A stretch of 64,000 bases of DNA from JAENVU01 sp963801105 (GTDB taxonomy: Bacteria > Actinomycetota > Acidimicrobiia > IMCC26256 > JAENVU01), in assembly GCA_963801105.1 (NCBI GenBank), contig CAWDDH010000003.1, forward strand, positions 744,001-808,000, read 5' to 3'. Below, piece after piece: positions 8,444 to 17,063 of the stretch; within the stretch, counting starts at the first letter, position 1, and every line of letters starts with the position of its first letter. The notes below the pieces were generated by a model. It saw only the letters and a list, made by a program, of their open reading frames with translations, was not told where the DNA came from and did not search any database. A program made the translations under genes and the position numbers.

Positions 8444-9309
8444 GAACGCGTCCCGACGAGTCGGTGCATCCACCAGGCGGCCAGGGTCTCGAGGCCGAGT
8501 CCGACGACGAGACACACCCGGCCGGCGTTCGAGCTCACCAAGACCCGAACCGATGCGGGATCAGAGGCGCTCGTGAACACGAGGTACGCGAGGGGTGCGG
8601 CGCCGACCACCAACGCCGAGATCCGGGCCTGGGCCGAGAGGGCGCGGGCCTCGCCGCGGGCGGCCTCGTCGTCGCGGAGCGACGCGGCCAGGCCCTCCAG
8701 CGGCGTCGACGCCGCGCCGCCCACGGTCGTGACCATCGCGAGGGCGCCCGCAGCGGTGGCGAGGTCCGCGACCGGCCGCTCGGCGCTCCACACCACCAGC
8801 GACTCCTCGAGCGACGCGCCGAGCGCGACACGTGCCACCACGCGGCGGAGGTCACCGGCGAGCGGGCCGGGCCGACCGGCGAGGGTCACCAGTGCGTCCG
8901 GCACGGTCCCGCCGGCGCGGAGGTGGGCCACGACCTGGTCGAGGATCCCCGGGAGGGCTCCGGACGCGGCTCGATCGTTCCGGCCCGCCCGCCGGTGCAA
9001 TGCCACCGGACCGGCGACGACAGCCGCGAGCACCGCGGGGAGCACCAGGACGGGGACGAGCACGAGCGTGAGCCAGGCCGCGGCCGCGATCCCGCCGAGA
9101 TACCACCCGATCGCCGCCTCCGGCGTGAGCGCGAGATCCGAGCGGGCGATCCAGCGCGCGAACGCGGCGCGAATCGGCGCCGGGAGGACCCGTGCCGGCG
9201 GGCGCAGATTCCGGGCCCGCGCGCGGCCGTCGATCCGCACCGCGGCGCGTGTGCACCCGGCGGTCACGGCCACGCCCCCGGCGATCATGACGAGGTCGGT
9301 GGCGCTCAT
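8440..9309 (-). CDS. TadB-like type II secretion system F domain protein
   Basis: A 289-residue membrane protein. ATG 9309 overlaps the tadA stop (ATGA), which fixes the start. Two N-terminal helices (near residues 5-20 and 60-100) precede a T2SSF domain around residues 110-240 with the pattern PGILDQVVAHLRAGGTVPDALV, and two helices close the protein. With TadC it forms the platform that couples the TadA ATPase to pilin movement. Part of the leftward operon. Confidence 0.85.
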   Translation of the reverse strand: MSATDLVMIAGGVAVTAGCTRAAVRIDGRARARNLRPPARVLPAPIRAAFARWIARSDLALTPEAAIGWYLGGIAAAAWLTLVLVPVLVLPAVLAAVVAGPVALHRRAGRNDRAASGALPGILDQVVAHLRAGGTVPDALVTLAGRPGPLAGDLRRVVARVALGASLEESLVVWSAERPVADLATAAGALAMVTTVGGAASTPLEGLAASLRDDEAARGEARALSAQARISALVVGAAPLAYLVFTSASDPASVRVLVSSNAGRVCLVVGLGLETLAAWWMHRLVGTRS

Positions 9310-10481
9310 CGGGCGCCGAGCTTCCTCGCGACACGCGCCGGCTCGGCACACGCCATCAGCACACCGTCGCGACGCGTGAGGAGCGAGGTCACGCGGAAGG
9401 GCCCTTCCTCGTCGACCACTTCCACGACCTCGGTGACCTCCCGGCCGCCGCCGGCTCCGCGACGAACCTGGATCACGACGTCGACCGCCGCCCGCAGCTG
9501 CTCGGAGATCGCGTCGTGCGGCAAGCCGGTCCCACCGAAGAGCGCGAGCGTGGCGAGCCGACGCAACGCGTCGACCGGGCCGTTCGCGTGCACCGTCGAC
9601 ACCGAGCCGTCGTGACCGGTGTTCAGCGCCTGGAGGAGGTCGAGGGCCTCGGCGCCGCGCACCTCACCGACCACGAGCCGGTCCGGTCGCATGCGCAGCG
9701 CGGCACGCACGAGCTCCCGGACCGCCACCGCACCGCTGCCTTCCGCGTTGGCCGGTCGGGCTTCGAGCCGCACGACGTGGGGTTGCGCGAGCCGGAGCTC
9801 GGCCGTCTCCTCGATGGTGACGATCCGCTCGGCCGGATCGACCGCGGCGAGCAGCGCGTTCAGCAACGTGGTCTTGCCGGATCCGGTGCCACCCGCGATC
9901 ACGATGTTGGCGCCGCGGCGTACGAGCCGGTGCAGGACGGGCACCACCCCGTGTCCGACACCGAACGCGTCGAGATCGAGCCGACGCGCGCCGAATCGAC
10001 GGATCGTGATGCAGGGCCCGTCGATCGCGAGCGGTGGAATCACCGCGTGGAGGCGGGAGCCGTCGGCCAGGCGGGCGTCGACCATGGGCGACGCCCGGTC
10101 GAGCCGCAGGGCGAGCGGGGCGAGGATCCGTTCGGCCACGCGCAGGATCCCCGCCTCGTCGAGATGCAGCGGGACGGCCTCGATCCTCCCCGATCGCTCG
10201 ACGTAGCAGCGCCCCGGGCCGTTGATCATGATCTCGTCGATCGTGGGGTCGAGGAGCAGCGGCTCGAGTGCTCCGAGCCCGACGACGTCGTCGACGACCG
10301 CGTCGACGAGCCGTTCGCGTCGGTCGAGGGCCAGGAGCGGATCCTCCACTGCGAGCAGCGCGGAGATCCGCCCTCGCAGCTCGTCGACCGACGCGCCGAT
10401 CAGATGCTCCGCACCGTCGGCGGCGAGCAGCCGCCGATGGACCGTGGCGCGCAGCGTGCGGTCCTCGACCGCCGCGTTCAC
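9306..10481 (-). CDS. TadA/CpaF-family secretion ATPase
   Basis: A 391-residue hexameric ATPase of the VirB11/CpaF group (the heli_sec_ATPase type of this neighbourhood). The start is GTG 10481, coupled to the upstream gene by GTGA. Visible motifs are MINGPGRCYVERSG in the N-terminal domain, Walker A AGGTGSGKTT near residue 190, the Asp box (VTIEETAELR), Walker B (DRLVVGEVRGAEALDLLQAL) and the His box (NTGHDGSVSTVHAN). It powers assembly of the Tad-like fibre encoded downstream. Confidence 0.93.
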   Translation of the reverse strand: MNAAVEDRTLRATVHRRLLAADGAEHLIGASVDELRGRISALLAVEDPLLALDRRERLVDAVVDDVVGLGALEPLLLDPTIDEIMINGPGRCYVERSGRIEAVPLHLDEAGILRVAERILAPLALRLDRASPMVDARLADGSRLHAVIPPLAIDGPCITIRRFGARRLDLDAFGVGHGVVPVLHRLVRRGANIVIAGGTGSGKTTLLNALLAAVDPAERIVTIEETAELRLAQPHVVRLEARPANAEGSGAVAVRELVRAALRMRPDRLVVGEVRGAEALDLLQALNTGHDGSVSTVHANGPVDALRRLATLALFGGTGLPHDAISEQLRAAVDVVIQVRRGAGGGREVTEVVEVVDEEGPFRVTSLLTRRDGVLMACAEPARVARKLGAR

Positions 10482-11182
10482 GCGGCGGCTCCCCGGCGCA
10501 CGATCCCGAACTCCCGGAGGATGCGCGCGGCGGCCCGCGCGAGCGGTTCCGGGAGTCGGGTCGGCAGCACCCCGGCGTCGACGGCGCGGGCGATGGCCGT
10601 TCGGACCGGGACCCGGGCGACGACCGGCCGGCCCAGCACCTGAGCGACGTCCGCCGGACCGAGCGAGCGCCCGGGCTCCTGGAGCACCACGAGGCCGTAG
10701 GCCCGGGCGGTGAGCGAGAGGTTCACCGCCCGGCGCAGCGAGAGGTAGCACTCCCGCGTCACCACGAACGCCGCGTCGCTGACCTCGACGACCGCCCGAC
10801 CGACGGCGGTGTCGGGCACTCCGACGTCCACGATCGTGAGGGGGCCGTCGCGCAGGGCGACCGCGAGGGCCGCGCCGACGGCGGCCGCAGGCTCGGGTTC
10901 CAGCACGCTCTGGCCGCGACCGCGTGCGAGCAACGACAGACCGGGGACGATCTCGACCCCGAGGCGCTCGAGGGCGTCGGTGGGTGCGGTCGGACCGGCT
11001 GCGAGCCAGTCGGCGACCCCCGTCTCGGGCTCGGCCCCGAGACCGAGCACGGCAGGCAGGTCACCGCGGAGATCGACCAGCCGGACCGCACCCACGGCGC
11101 CCGCGGCGTGGACCGCGCACGCAGCCGCGGTGACAGAGGTACCGGAGCCGCCCTTGGGCGACCAGAACGCGAGGAGAGACAC
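10478..11182 (-). CDS. CpaE/TadZ-like ParA-type ATPase (septum-site-determining-like)
   Basis: A 234-residue MinD/ParA-superfamily protein, first gene of the leftward Tad-like operon. It starts at GTG 11182, where FWSPKGGSGTSV at residues 6-17 gives a deviant Walker A. A short AVRLVDLRGDLPAVLGL segment and the TIVDVG strand follow. There is no N-terminal receiver domain, unlike CpaE of Caulobacter. The mycobacterial counterpart (Rv3660c, Ssd) has been linked to septum-site control, and TadZ proteins place pilus machines. Which applies here cannot be told from sequence. Confidence 0.82.
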   Translation of the reverse strand: MSLLAFWSPKGGSGTSVTAAACAVHAAGAVGAVRLVDLRGDLPAVLGLGAEPETGVADWLAAGPTAPTDALERLGVEIVPGLSLLARGRGQSVLEPEPAAAVGAALAVALRDGPLTIVDVGVPDTAVGRAVVEVSDAAFVVTRECYLSLRRAVNLSLTARAYGLVVLQEPGRSLGPADVAQVLGRPVVARVPVRTAIARAVDAGVLPTRLPEPLARAAARILREFGIVRRGAAA

Positions 11183-11251
11183 GGACCACTCCCGGATCGG
11201 AGCGCGCGACGGCGCGCGGACGAGATCTCCGGGGAGTGGTGCGGGGAAGGC

Positions 11252-11264
11252 CGTCACTGTGACG
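11252..11264. promoter_or_regulatory. Perfect 13-base palindrome between tadZ and the HAD gene
   Basis: CGTCACTGTGACG is a perfect inverted repeat (6-base arms, 1-base centre) in the divergent 160-base spacer. A minus-strand TTGACA at 11279-11284 lies close by. It could be an operator for the Tad-like operon; no regulator is known, and the -10 for that TTGACA is not clear. Confidence 0.35.
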
Positions 11265-11329
11265 TATCGGACGAACCGTGTCAAGGGTCGCCCGTGCGCG
11301 TGGGAACGGACGTGGCACACCGGACGCCG

Positions 11330-11335
11330 TAGTCT
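11330..11335 (+). promoter_or_regulatory. Candidate -10 box, leaderless HAD-IB gene
   Basis: TAGTCT ends seven bases before the ATG at 11343, with no ribosome-binding sequence between them. This fits a leaderless transcript. Confidence 0.45.
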
Positions 11336-11342
11336 CGCCGGC

Positions 11343-12143
11343 ATGGGCGCCGCGGCCTTCTTCGACCTCGACAAGACGATCATCGCCAAGAGCTCGGTGC
11401 TGGCCTTCGGCAGGCCCTTCTACCGCGAGGGACTCCTTTCGCGACGGGCGATCGTCAAGAGCATGTACGCGCAGATCGTCTACATGCTCGTCGGCGCCGA
11501 CGACTCGAAGATGGAGGAGGTGCGCGAGGCGATGCTGTCGCTCACCAAAGGCTGGCAGCAGGACCACGTCGCGTCGATCGTCGCCGAGACGCTCGACGAC
11601 GTGATCTCGCCCATCGTCTTCGCGGAGGCCCTCGAACTGTTCGACGAGCACCACCGCGCCGGGCGGACCGTCGTGATCGTCTCGTCCTCCCCCGAGGAGG
11701 TCGTGAAGCCGCTCGGCGCGTACCTCGGAGTCGACCGCGTGATCGCGACCCGCGCGCGGATCGACGAGGACGGCGCGTACACCGGCGAGCTGGAGTTCTA
11801 CGCGTACGGTCCGCACAAGGAGACCGCGATCGTCGAGTTCGCCGAAGCCAACGGGATCGACCTCGCCGATTCCTACGCGTACTCCGACTCGATCACCGAC
11901 GTCCCGATGCTCGCGGCCGTCGGCCATCCCGTGGCGGTGAACCCCGACAAGGACCTCGAACGCGAGGCGGTCGAGCGAGGCTGGGAAGTCCGGCGCTTCG
12001 CGCGTCCGGTCCGCCTGCGTGATCGCGTCCCCGTCCCGCCGAAGGGCCCCACGATCGCGGTGGGCACCGTCGTCGCGGCCGGCGGTGCCGCGATCGGCGC
12101 GTACGCGTGGTGGCGACGGCACGCGAGCCGCGCGTTGCGTTGA
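11343..12143 (+). CDS. HAD-IB family phosphatase (SerB-like)
   Basis: A 266-residue HAD-superfamily hydrolase. The nucleophile and acid/base Asp pair is at residues 8 and 10 (FFDLDKTI), motif II is VIVSSSPEE, and the third motif is YSDSITDVPML with the metal-binding Asp. After about residue 215 comes a Pro/Lys segment and a short hydrophobic C-terminal helix (TIAVGTVVAAGGAAIGAYAWW), so it may be membrane-tethered. The same HAD-IB family (mycobacterial Rv3661) flanks the Tad-like cluster, so this belongs to the conserved neighbourhood. The phosphorylated substrate is unknown. Confidence 0.88.
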   Translation: MGAAAFFDLDKTIIAKSSVLAFGRPFYREGLLSRRAIVKSMYAQIVYMLVGADDSKMEEVREAMLSLTKGWQQDHVASIVAETLDDVISPIVFAEALELFDEHHRAGRTVVIVSSSPEEVVKPLGAYLGVDRVIATRARIDEDGAYTGELEFYAYGPHKETAIVEFAEANGIDLADSYAYSDSITDVPMLAAVGHPVAVNPDKDLEREAVERGWEVRRFARPVRLRDRVPVPPKGPTIAVGTVVAAGGAAIGAYAWWRRHASRALR

Positions 12144-13108
12144 GCGCGATCAGAGAGCTTGCGACGCTGCCGACGCCGGTCCAGCGCATGGACGCGCTCG
12201 CGGCCACGCTGACCACTCCGGCCACGATCCTCGTGAAGCGCGACGACCTCACCGGCCTCGCGCTCGGTGGCAACAAGGCCCGCAAGCTCGTCCTGCTCGC
12301 GCAGGAGGCCGTCGCCGACGGTGCTGACTGCCTGGTCACGGGCGGCGGAGCGCAGAGCAATCACGCCCGGATCACGGCGGCAGCGGCCCGCCGGCTCGGT
12401 ATGGACTGTCACCTCGCGCTGGCCGGCCCGACACCCGCCGGCCGCGAGGGCAACCTGTTGCTCGACGAGCTGCTGGGTGCCGAGCTGCACTTCTCCGGCA
12501 CGGCCGCCTACTACGAGATCGAGGACGCCATCGCCGCGCTCGCGGCGCGGTTGCGCTCGGAGGGCCGCCGGCCCTACGCCATCCCGGTCGGCGGGGCTTC
12601 GGTCGCGGGAGTCGCGGCGTACGCCCTCGCCATCGACGAGCTGCGCGGCCAACTCGACCGTGACCCGGACTGGATCGTGGTCGCCGACGGCTCGGGCGGC
12701 ACCCACGCGGGGTTGCTGGCGGGCCTCGGCGAGGATTCGCCCACCCGGGTCATCGGCGTGGACGTGGGCACCCGACCGGATCTCGACGAGGCGGTGCCCC
12801 GGATGGCGGCCGGCGCCGCGGAGCATCTCGGCCGCGGTGCGGCGAACGGCGCCGTGCTCGTCGACCACGATCACGTGGGTGCGGGGTACGGCGAGCTGTC
12901 GGACGCGTGTCGCGACGCGTTGCGCCTGGCCGCGCGCTCCGAGGGCCTCGTGCTCGACCCGGTGTACTCGGGGAAGGCGATGGCCGCGCTCTGCACGGCC
13001 ATCCGCGCCGGACGGGTCGGGGACGGCGAAACCGTCGTGTTCTGGTCCACCGGCGGCTCACCGGCACTGTTCGCCCGGCGCTACGAGGCCGGCCTCACCG
13101 GCCCCTGA
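12107..13108 (+). CDS. PLP-dependent D-cysteine desulfhydrase / ACC deaminase family enzyme
   Basis: About 333 residues, fold type II PLP enzyme. The Schiff-base Lys is in LGGNKARK (Lys57 from the GTG at 12107), the ring-stacking stretch GGGAQSNHARI follows, and the phosphate-binding loop is DGSGGTHAGL. Family members deaminate 1-aminocyclopropane-1-carboxylate or desulfhydrate D-cysteine. The motifs favour the D-cysteine desulfhydrase branch, but I cannot separate them with certainty. The 5' end overlaps the HAD gene by 37 bases if GTG 12107 is right; a TTG about 30 bases later would nearly remove the overlap and is a real alternative. Confidence 0.82.
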   Translation: MVATAREPRVALSAIRELATLPTPVQRMDALAATLTTPATILVKRDDLTGLALGGNKARKLVLLAQEAVADGADCLVTGGGAQSNHARITAAAARRLGMDCHLALAGPTPAGREGNLLLDELLGAELHFSGTAAYYEIEDAIAALAARLRSEGRRPYAIPVGGASVAGVAAYALAIDELRGQLDRDPDWIVVADGSGGTHAGLLAGLGEDSPTRVIGVDVGTRPDLDEAVPRMAAGAAEHLGRGAANGAVLVDHDHVGAGYGELSDACRDALRLAARSEGLVLDPVYSGKAMAALCTAIRAGRVGDGETVVFWSTGGSPALFARRYEAGLTGP

Positions 13109-13115
13109 CAAGCAA

Positions 13116-13141
13116 CGAGCGGGCCCCGGAGGACCCGCTCG
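13116..13141 (+). terminator. GC-rich hairpin after the desulfhydrase gene
   Basis: CGAGCGGG (13116-13123) pairs perfectly with CCCGCTCG (13134-13141) around a 10-base loop, eight bases after the stop. There is no U tract, which is common for actinobacterial terminators. It can serve the opposing micropeptide gene as well. Confidence 0.6.
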
Positions 13142-13162
13142 CCGTGGGTGTCGTGCAGCAGA

Positions 13163-13240
13163 TCAGGCGTCGCCACGCACCTTGTACGCGACTGCGGCCC
13201 CGAGCGCCAACACGACGAGCAACAGCAGGAACTTCTTCAC
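13163..13240 (-). CDS. DLW-39-like membrane micropeptide
   Basis: A 25-residue peptide starting at GTG 13238-13240 and ending in TGA at 13163. It reads MKKFLLLLVVLALGAAVAYK, then VRGDA. A Lys-Lys head, one hydrophobic helix and a short basic tail match the N-terminal half of the DLW-39 family, tiny actinobacterial proteins of about 38 residues; the acidic DLW tail is missing. A GAAAGGGA sequence sits 5-6 bases upstream. It is divergent from the tRNA-Sec gene. Function unknown. The main doubt is its size. Confidence 0.5.
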   Translation of the reverse strand: MKKFLLLLVVLALGAAVAYKVRGDA

Positions 13241-13333
13241 GGTGATCCCTTTCCGCCTGACGGTGACGTCCGGACTCTATCCCCAACCTCCACCCCGGAG
13301 GACCGATGTCGCCGGTCGTGCCAGGATGCCGGC

Positions 13334-13426
13334 GGAGGTGAACGGGGTCTGGTGGCCCCCCTCGTCTTCAAAACGAGTGGGACGGGCGAACCCCGTCCGG
13401 TGGGTTCGATTCCTGCCACCTCCGCC
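13334..13426 (+). tRNA. selC: tRNA-Sec (anticodon TCA)
   Basis: A selenocysteine tRNA. The acceptor stem GGAGGTG (13334-13340) pairs with CACCTCC (13417-13423), discriminator G at 13424, and the genome encodes CC but not the final A. The D arm has a long GGGG/CCCC stem, the anticodon arm is CTCGT-loop-ACGAG with TCA at 13368-13370, and the variable arm is long (GACGGG/CCCGTC). The T loop TTCGATT closes a six-pair stem, so acceptor plus T stems total 13 pairs as expected for tRNA-Sec. Elongated D stem, long variable arm and TCA anticodon exclude an ordinary Ser or Trp tRNA. selA and selB lie 33 kb downstream. Confidence 0.95.
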
Positions 13427-13497
13427 GAGCGTCGTAGCCCGCCACCATCCCCGGTCATAAGGTCGCAGACGCAACCCCGACGAGAGCGAGCACGACC

Positions 13498-14482
13498 ATG
13501 GAATACCGCCAACTCGGCCGTACCGGCACACGGGTCTCGGAGCTGTGCCTGGGCACGATGACCTTCGGCAACGAGGCCGACGAGACCACGAGTCAGCAGA
13601 TCGTCGACCGCTTCGTCGACGCCGGTGGCAACTTCATCGACACCGCGAACGTGTACAGCCAGGGCGCGTCCGAGGAGATCACGGGCCGCGCGATCAAGGA
13701 CCGGCGCGACCGCATCGTCCTCGCGACCAAGGCGCGCTTCCAGATGGGCGACGACACCAACGCCGCCGGATCGTCGCGTCGCAACCTGCGCGCCGCGTGC
13801 GAGGCGTCGCTGCGCCGGCTCGGCACCGAGTGGATCGACCTGTACCAGGTGCACATGTGGGACAAGCGCACGCCGCTGGAGGAGACGCTCTCGACGCTCG
13901 ACGACCTCGTGCGCGAGGGCAAGGTCCGCTACATCGGGGCGAGCAACTTCGCCGGATGGCATCTCGCCAAGGCGCTCGGCGTCGAGCGCGCTGCACGACT
14001 GGGAGCCGTTCGTCTGCCTCCAGCCCGAGTACTCGCTCATCACCCGCGACGTCGAGCGCGAGCTGCTCCCCCTCTGCCAGAGCGAAGGGCTCGGTGTGAT
14101 CCCGTGGAGCCCCCTCGGCGGCGGCATCCTCACCGGCAAGTACTCCAAGGACCAGGAGTTCCCGACCGGCACCCGGGGCGCGGACACCGAGAACCCGATC
14201 ACGTTCACCTACCGCTTGGACGACCGCGCCTGGAACATCGTGGAAGCAGTGAAGGACGCTGCCGCGACGACCGGCAAGAGCGCCGCGCAGATCTCGCTCA
14301 ACTGGGTGCTGCACCGGCGCGGCGTCACCGCGCCGATCATCGGTGCTCGCAACCTGACCCAGCTCGAGGACAACCTCGGGGCGACCGGATGGCAGCTCGA
14401 CGAGGAGACGTCGAAGGCGTTGGCATGGGCGAGCGCGTTCCGGCTCGGTTACCCCTACGAGTTCATCCAGTACGCCGGCTGA
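13498..14482 (+). pseudogene. Aldo/keto reductase, first tandem copy, broken by a one-base insertion
   Basis: After correction this encodes a 327-residue TIM-barrel NADPH oxidoreductase. The AKR tetrad is present: Asp48, Tyr53 (NVYSQG), Lys78 (LATKAR) and His119 (YQVHMW). The reading frame runs cleanly from ATG 13498 to about 13993, then the rest (WEPFVCLQPEYSLITRDVER onward) is in another frame. Alignment with the intact neighbour copy places one extra base between 13984 and 13993, before the codons for His-Asp-Trp-Glu-Pro. No other damage is seen, so a sequencing error is as likely as a recent mutation. The redundant copy next door would tolerate a true loss. Substrate unknown. Confidence 0.85.
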
Positions 14483-14511
14483 CCGCTCCCTCGACGAAAC
14501 GAGACGCCGCC

Positions 14512-15507
14512 ATGGAACTGCGCCGGTTCGGAACCACCGGTATGAGGGTCACCGAAGCGTGCCTCGGCGCGATGACGTTCGGCCGTGAGACTCCCGAGGA
14601 CGAGAGCCGTGAGATTCTCGATCGCTATCTCGACGCGGGCGGCAACTTCATCGACACCGCCAATGTCTACAACCGCGGCGCGTCCGAGGAGATCCTGGGT
14701 CGCGCCCTCGGCGCGAGCCGCGACCGGATCGTCCTGGCCACCAAATGCCGGATGCCGATGGGAAGTGGTCCGAACGACCGAGGGGCGTCCCGGCGCGTCA
14801 TCCGCGACCAGGTCGAGGCCTCGCTCCGACGACTCCAGACCGACTGGATCGACCTCTACCAAATCCACTGTTGGGATCGGAACACTCCGCTCGAGGAAAC
14901 GCTCTCGACGCTGAACGACCTGGTGCGGGAGGGCAAGGTCCGGTACATCGGCGCGAGCAACTACACGGGCTGGCAGCTTGCGACCGCCCTCGGCGTGTCT
15001 CGCAGCCACGGGTGGGAGCCCTACGTCTCGATCCAACCTCAGTACTCGCTCGTCACGCGCGACATCGAGCGTGAGTTGATCCCGCTCGCGGAGTACGCCG
15101 GCCTCGCGGTCCTGCCGTGGAGTCCGTTGGGTGGCGGCCTGTTGTCGGGCAAGTACCGCCCGGGTGAAGCCCCGCCGGCCGACACGCGCGCCGCGGACAG
15201 CACTCCCTCGGCGGTCCTCATGCGCCTTCGGATCGAGGATGAACGGAACTTTGCCGTCGCCCAGGCCGTCGCCGATCTGGCGACCCGGCTCGGCAAGACC
15301 ATGGCGCAGGTGGCCCTCAACTGGGTCCTGCACCGCCCCGGCGTCACCGCGCCCATCCTCGGGGCGCGGACCGTCGCGCAGATCGAGGACAACCTCGGCG
15401 CGATCGGTTGGCGCCTCGACGACGAATCCCTCGCCGCCCTCGAGGATGCGAGCGCGATCGACCCGGGCTACCCCTACAACTTCATCGACTGGATCCACGC
15501 CCGCTGA
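14512..15507 (+). CDS. Aldo/keto reductase, second tandem copy
   Basis: An intact 331-residue AKR starting at ATG 14512, 29 bases after the first copy. Catalytic tetrad Asp48, Tyr53, Lys78, His119; NADPH-site residues lie in the C-terminal WVLHRPGVTAPILGARTVAQ region. It resembles the AKR11/12-like YajO and oxidoreductase groups that reduce small aldehydes and ketones. Similarity to the upstream copy is high over the whole length, showing a tandem duplication that has since diverged. The two would be co-transcribed. The physiological substrate cannot be inferred from the neighbours. Confidence 0.9.
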   Translation: MELRRFGTTGMRVTEACLGAMTFGRETPEDESREILDRYLDAGGNFIDTANVYNRGASEEILGRALGASRDRIVLATKCRMPMGSGPNDRGASRRVIRDQVEASLRRLQTDWIDLYQIHCWDRNTPLEETLSTLNDLVREGKVRYIGASNYTGWQLATALGVSRSHGWEPYVSIQPQYSLVTRDIERELIPLAEYAGLAVLPWSPLGGGLLSGKYRPGEAPPADTRAADSTPSAVLMRLRIEDERNFAVAQAVADLATRLGKTMAQVALNWVLHRPGVTAPILGARTVAQIEDNLGAIGWRLDDESLAALEDASAIDPGYPYNFIDWIHAR

Positions 15508-15609
15508 TCGCCTGCGCACTCGTTCCGACGCTTGATACGTGCTGCGTTCGGCGCGCTTCGAGCGCTCAAAGGCGGGGAACCGGGCCCGACGACCCGGGCG
15601 GCGTGAGGG

Positions 15610-16548
<939 letters not shown>

Positions 16549-16666
16549 GAAAATCGGTCTCCGAAACTAGAAATACTGCAGACAAAGGGACAACCACCGA
16601 AGGAACGGGGAATGTTCCCCGATCCGCGTGGGAGGTCCCTGTACGATACCGGTCCCGTCAAGGACG

Positions 16667-16691
16667 CTTTTCCACAGGCCCTGGGGAAAAG
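16667..16691. repeat. Inverted repeat upstream of the sigma factor
   Basis: CTTTTCC (16667-16673) and GGAAAAG (16685-16691) are perfect arms with an 11-base centre in the divergent spacer between the sigma gene and the monooxygenase-like gene. A second palindromic core, GTACGATAC, lies about 30 bases away. They may be operator or promoter parts; I can assign neither. Confidence 0.3.
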
Positions 16692-16712
16692 GATCGGCTG
16701 CCGGGAGGCCCC

Positions 16713-17030
16713 GTGACGGAAGTGGAGATCACCGTAGTCGCCGGGACCTTCCAGGCTCGCAGCGGTTCCGAGCCTGAGCTCGCCGCGATCCTCGCCCGCT
16801 ACGTGGTGCTCACCCGGGCCGAACCGGGGTGTCGGAACGTCGATTTGGTGGCCTCGACCTCCCAGGCCGGGCGGTTCCTCATGATCGAGAAGTGGGACGA
16901 CGCCGACGCGCAGCGCGCCCACCTCGACGGCGACGCCATGGTCACGATGGCCACCGACGCCACGTCGGTGCTGTCGGGTCCGCCGGACCTGGACCTCTAC
17001 GCGGTCATCTCCGCCCACGACCTGGAGTGA
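16713..17030 (+). CDS. Antibiotic biosynthesis monooxygenase (ABM) domain protein
   Basis: A 105-residue dimeric alpha/beta-barrel protein, GTG start behind GGGAGG. The fold signature is a beta strand (EITVVAGTF), a helix with ELAAILARYVVLTRAEPG, the strand RNVDLVAS and FLMIEKWDDADAQRAHL. Relatives include YgiN-type quinol monooxygenases and heme-degrading IsdG, but the residues that define the heme enzymes are not evident. Co-factor-free oxygenation or ligand binding are both possible. It converges on the three-gene ferritin-like operon and is divergent from the sigma gene. Confidence 0.78.
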   Translation: MTEVEITVVAGTFQARSGSEPELAAILARYVVLTRAEPGCRNVDLVASTSQAGRFLMIEKWDDADAQRAHLDGDAMVTMATDATSVLSGPPDLDLYAVISAHDLE

Positions 17031-17063
17031 CGCGCACCGGTCGGAGCCGGCCGGATCCGTGCG

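Noticed and set aside
13984..13993. Programmed frameshifting as the reason for the seven breaks.
   Set aside because: The sites share no slippery heptamer or downstream structure; they share only GC-rich runs.
15508..15609. Terminator in the spacer between AKR2 and the sigma gene.
   Set aside because: A CCGGG/CCCGG pairing exists, but the arms are short and I cannot place it reliably.
16713..17030. Heme-degrading IsdG-type function for the ABM protein.
   Set aside because: The ABM fold is visible, but I could not identify the heme-contact Asn, Trp and His of IsdG, so only the fold is claimed.
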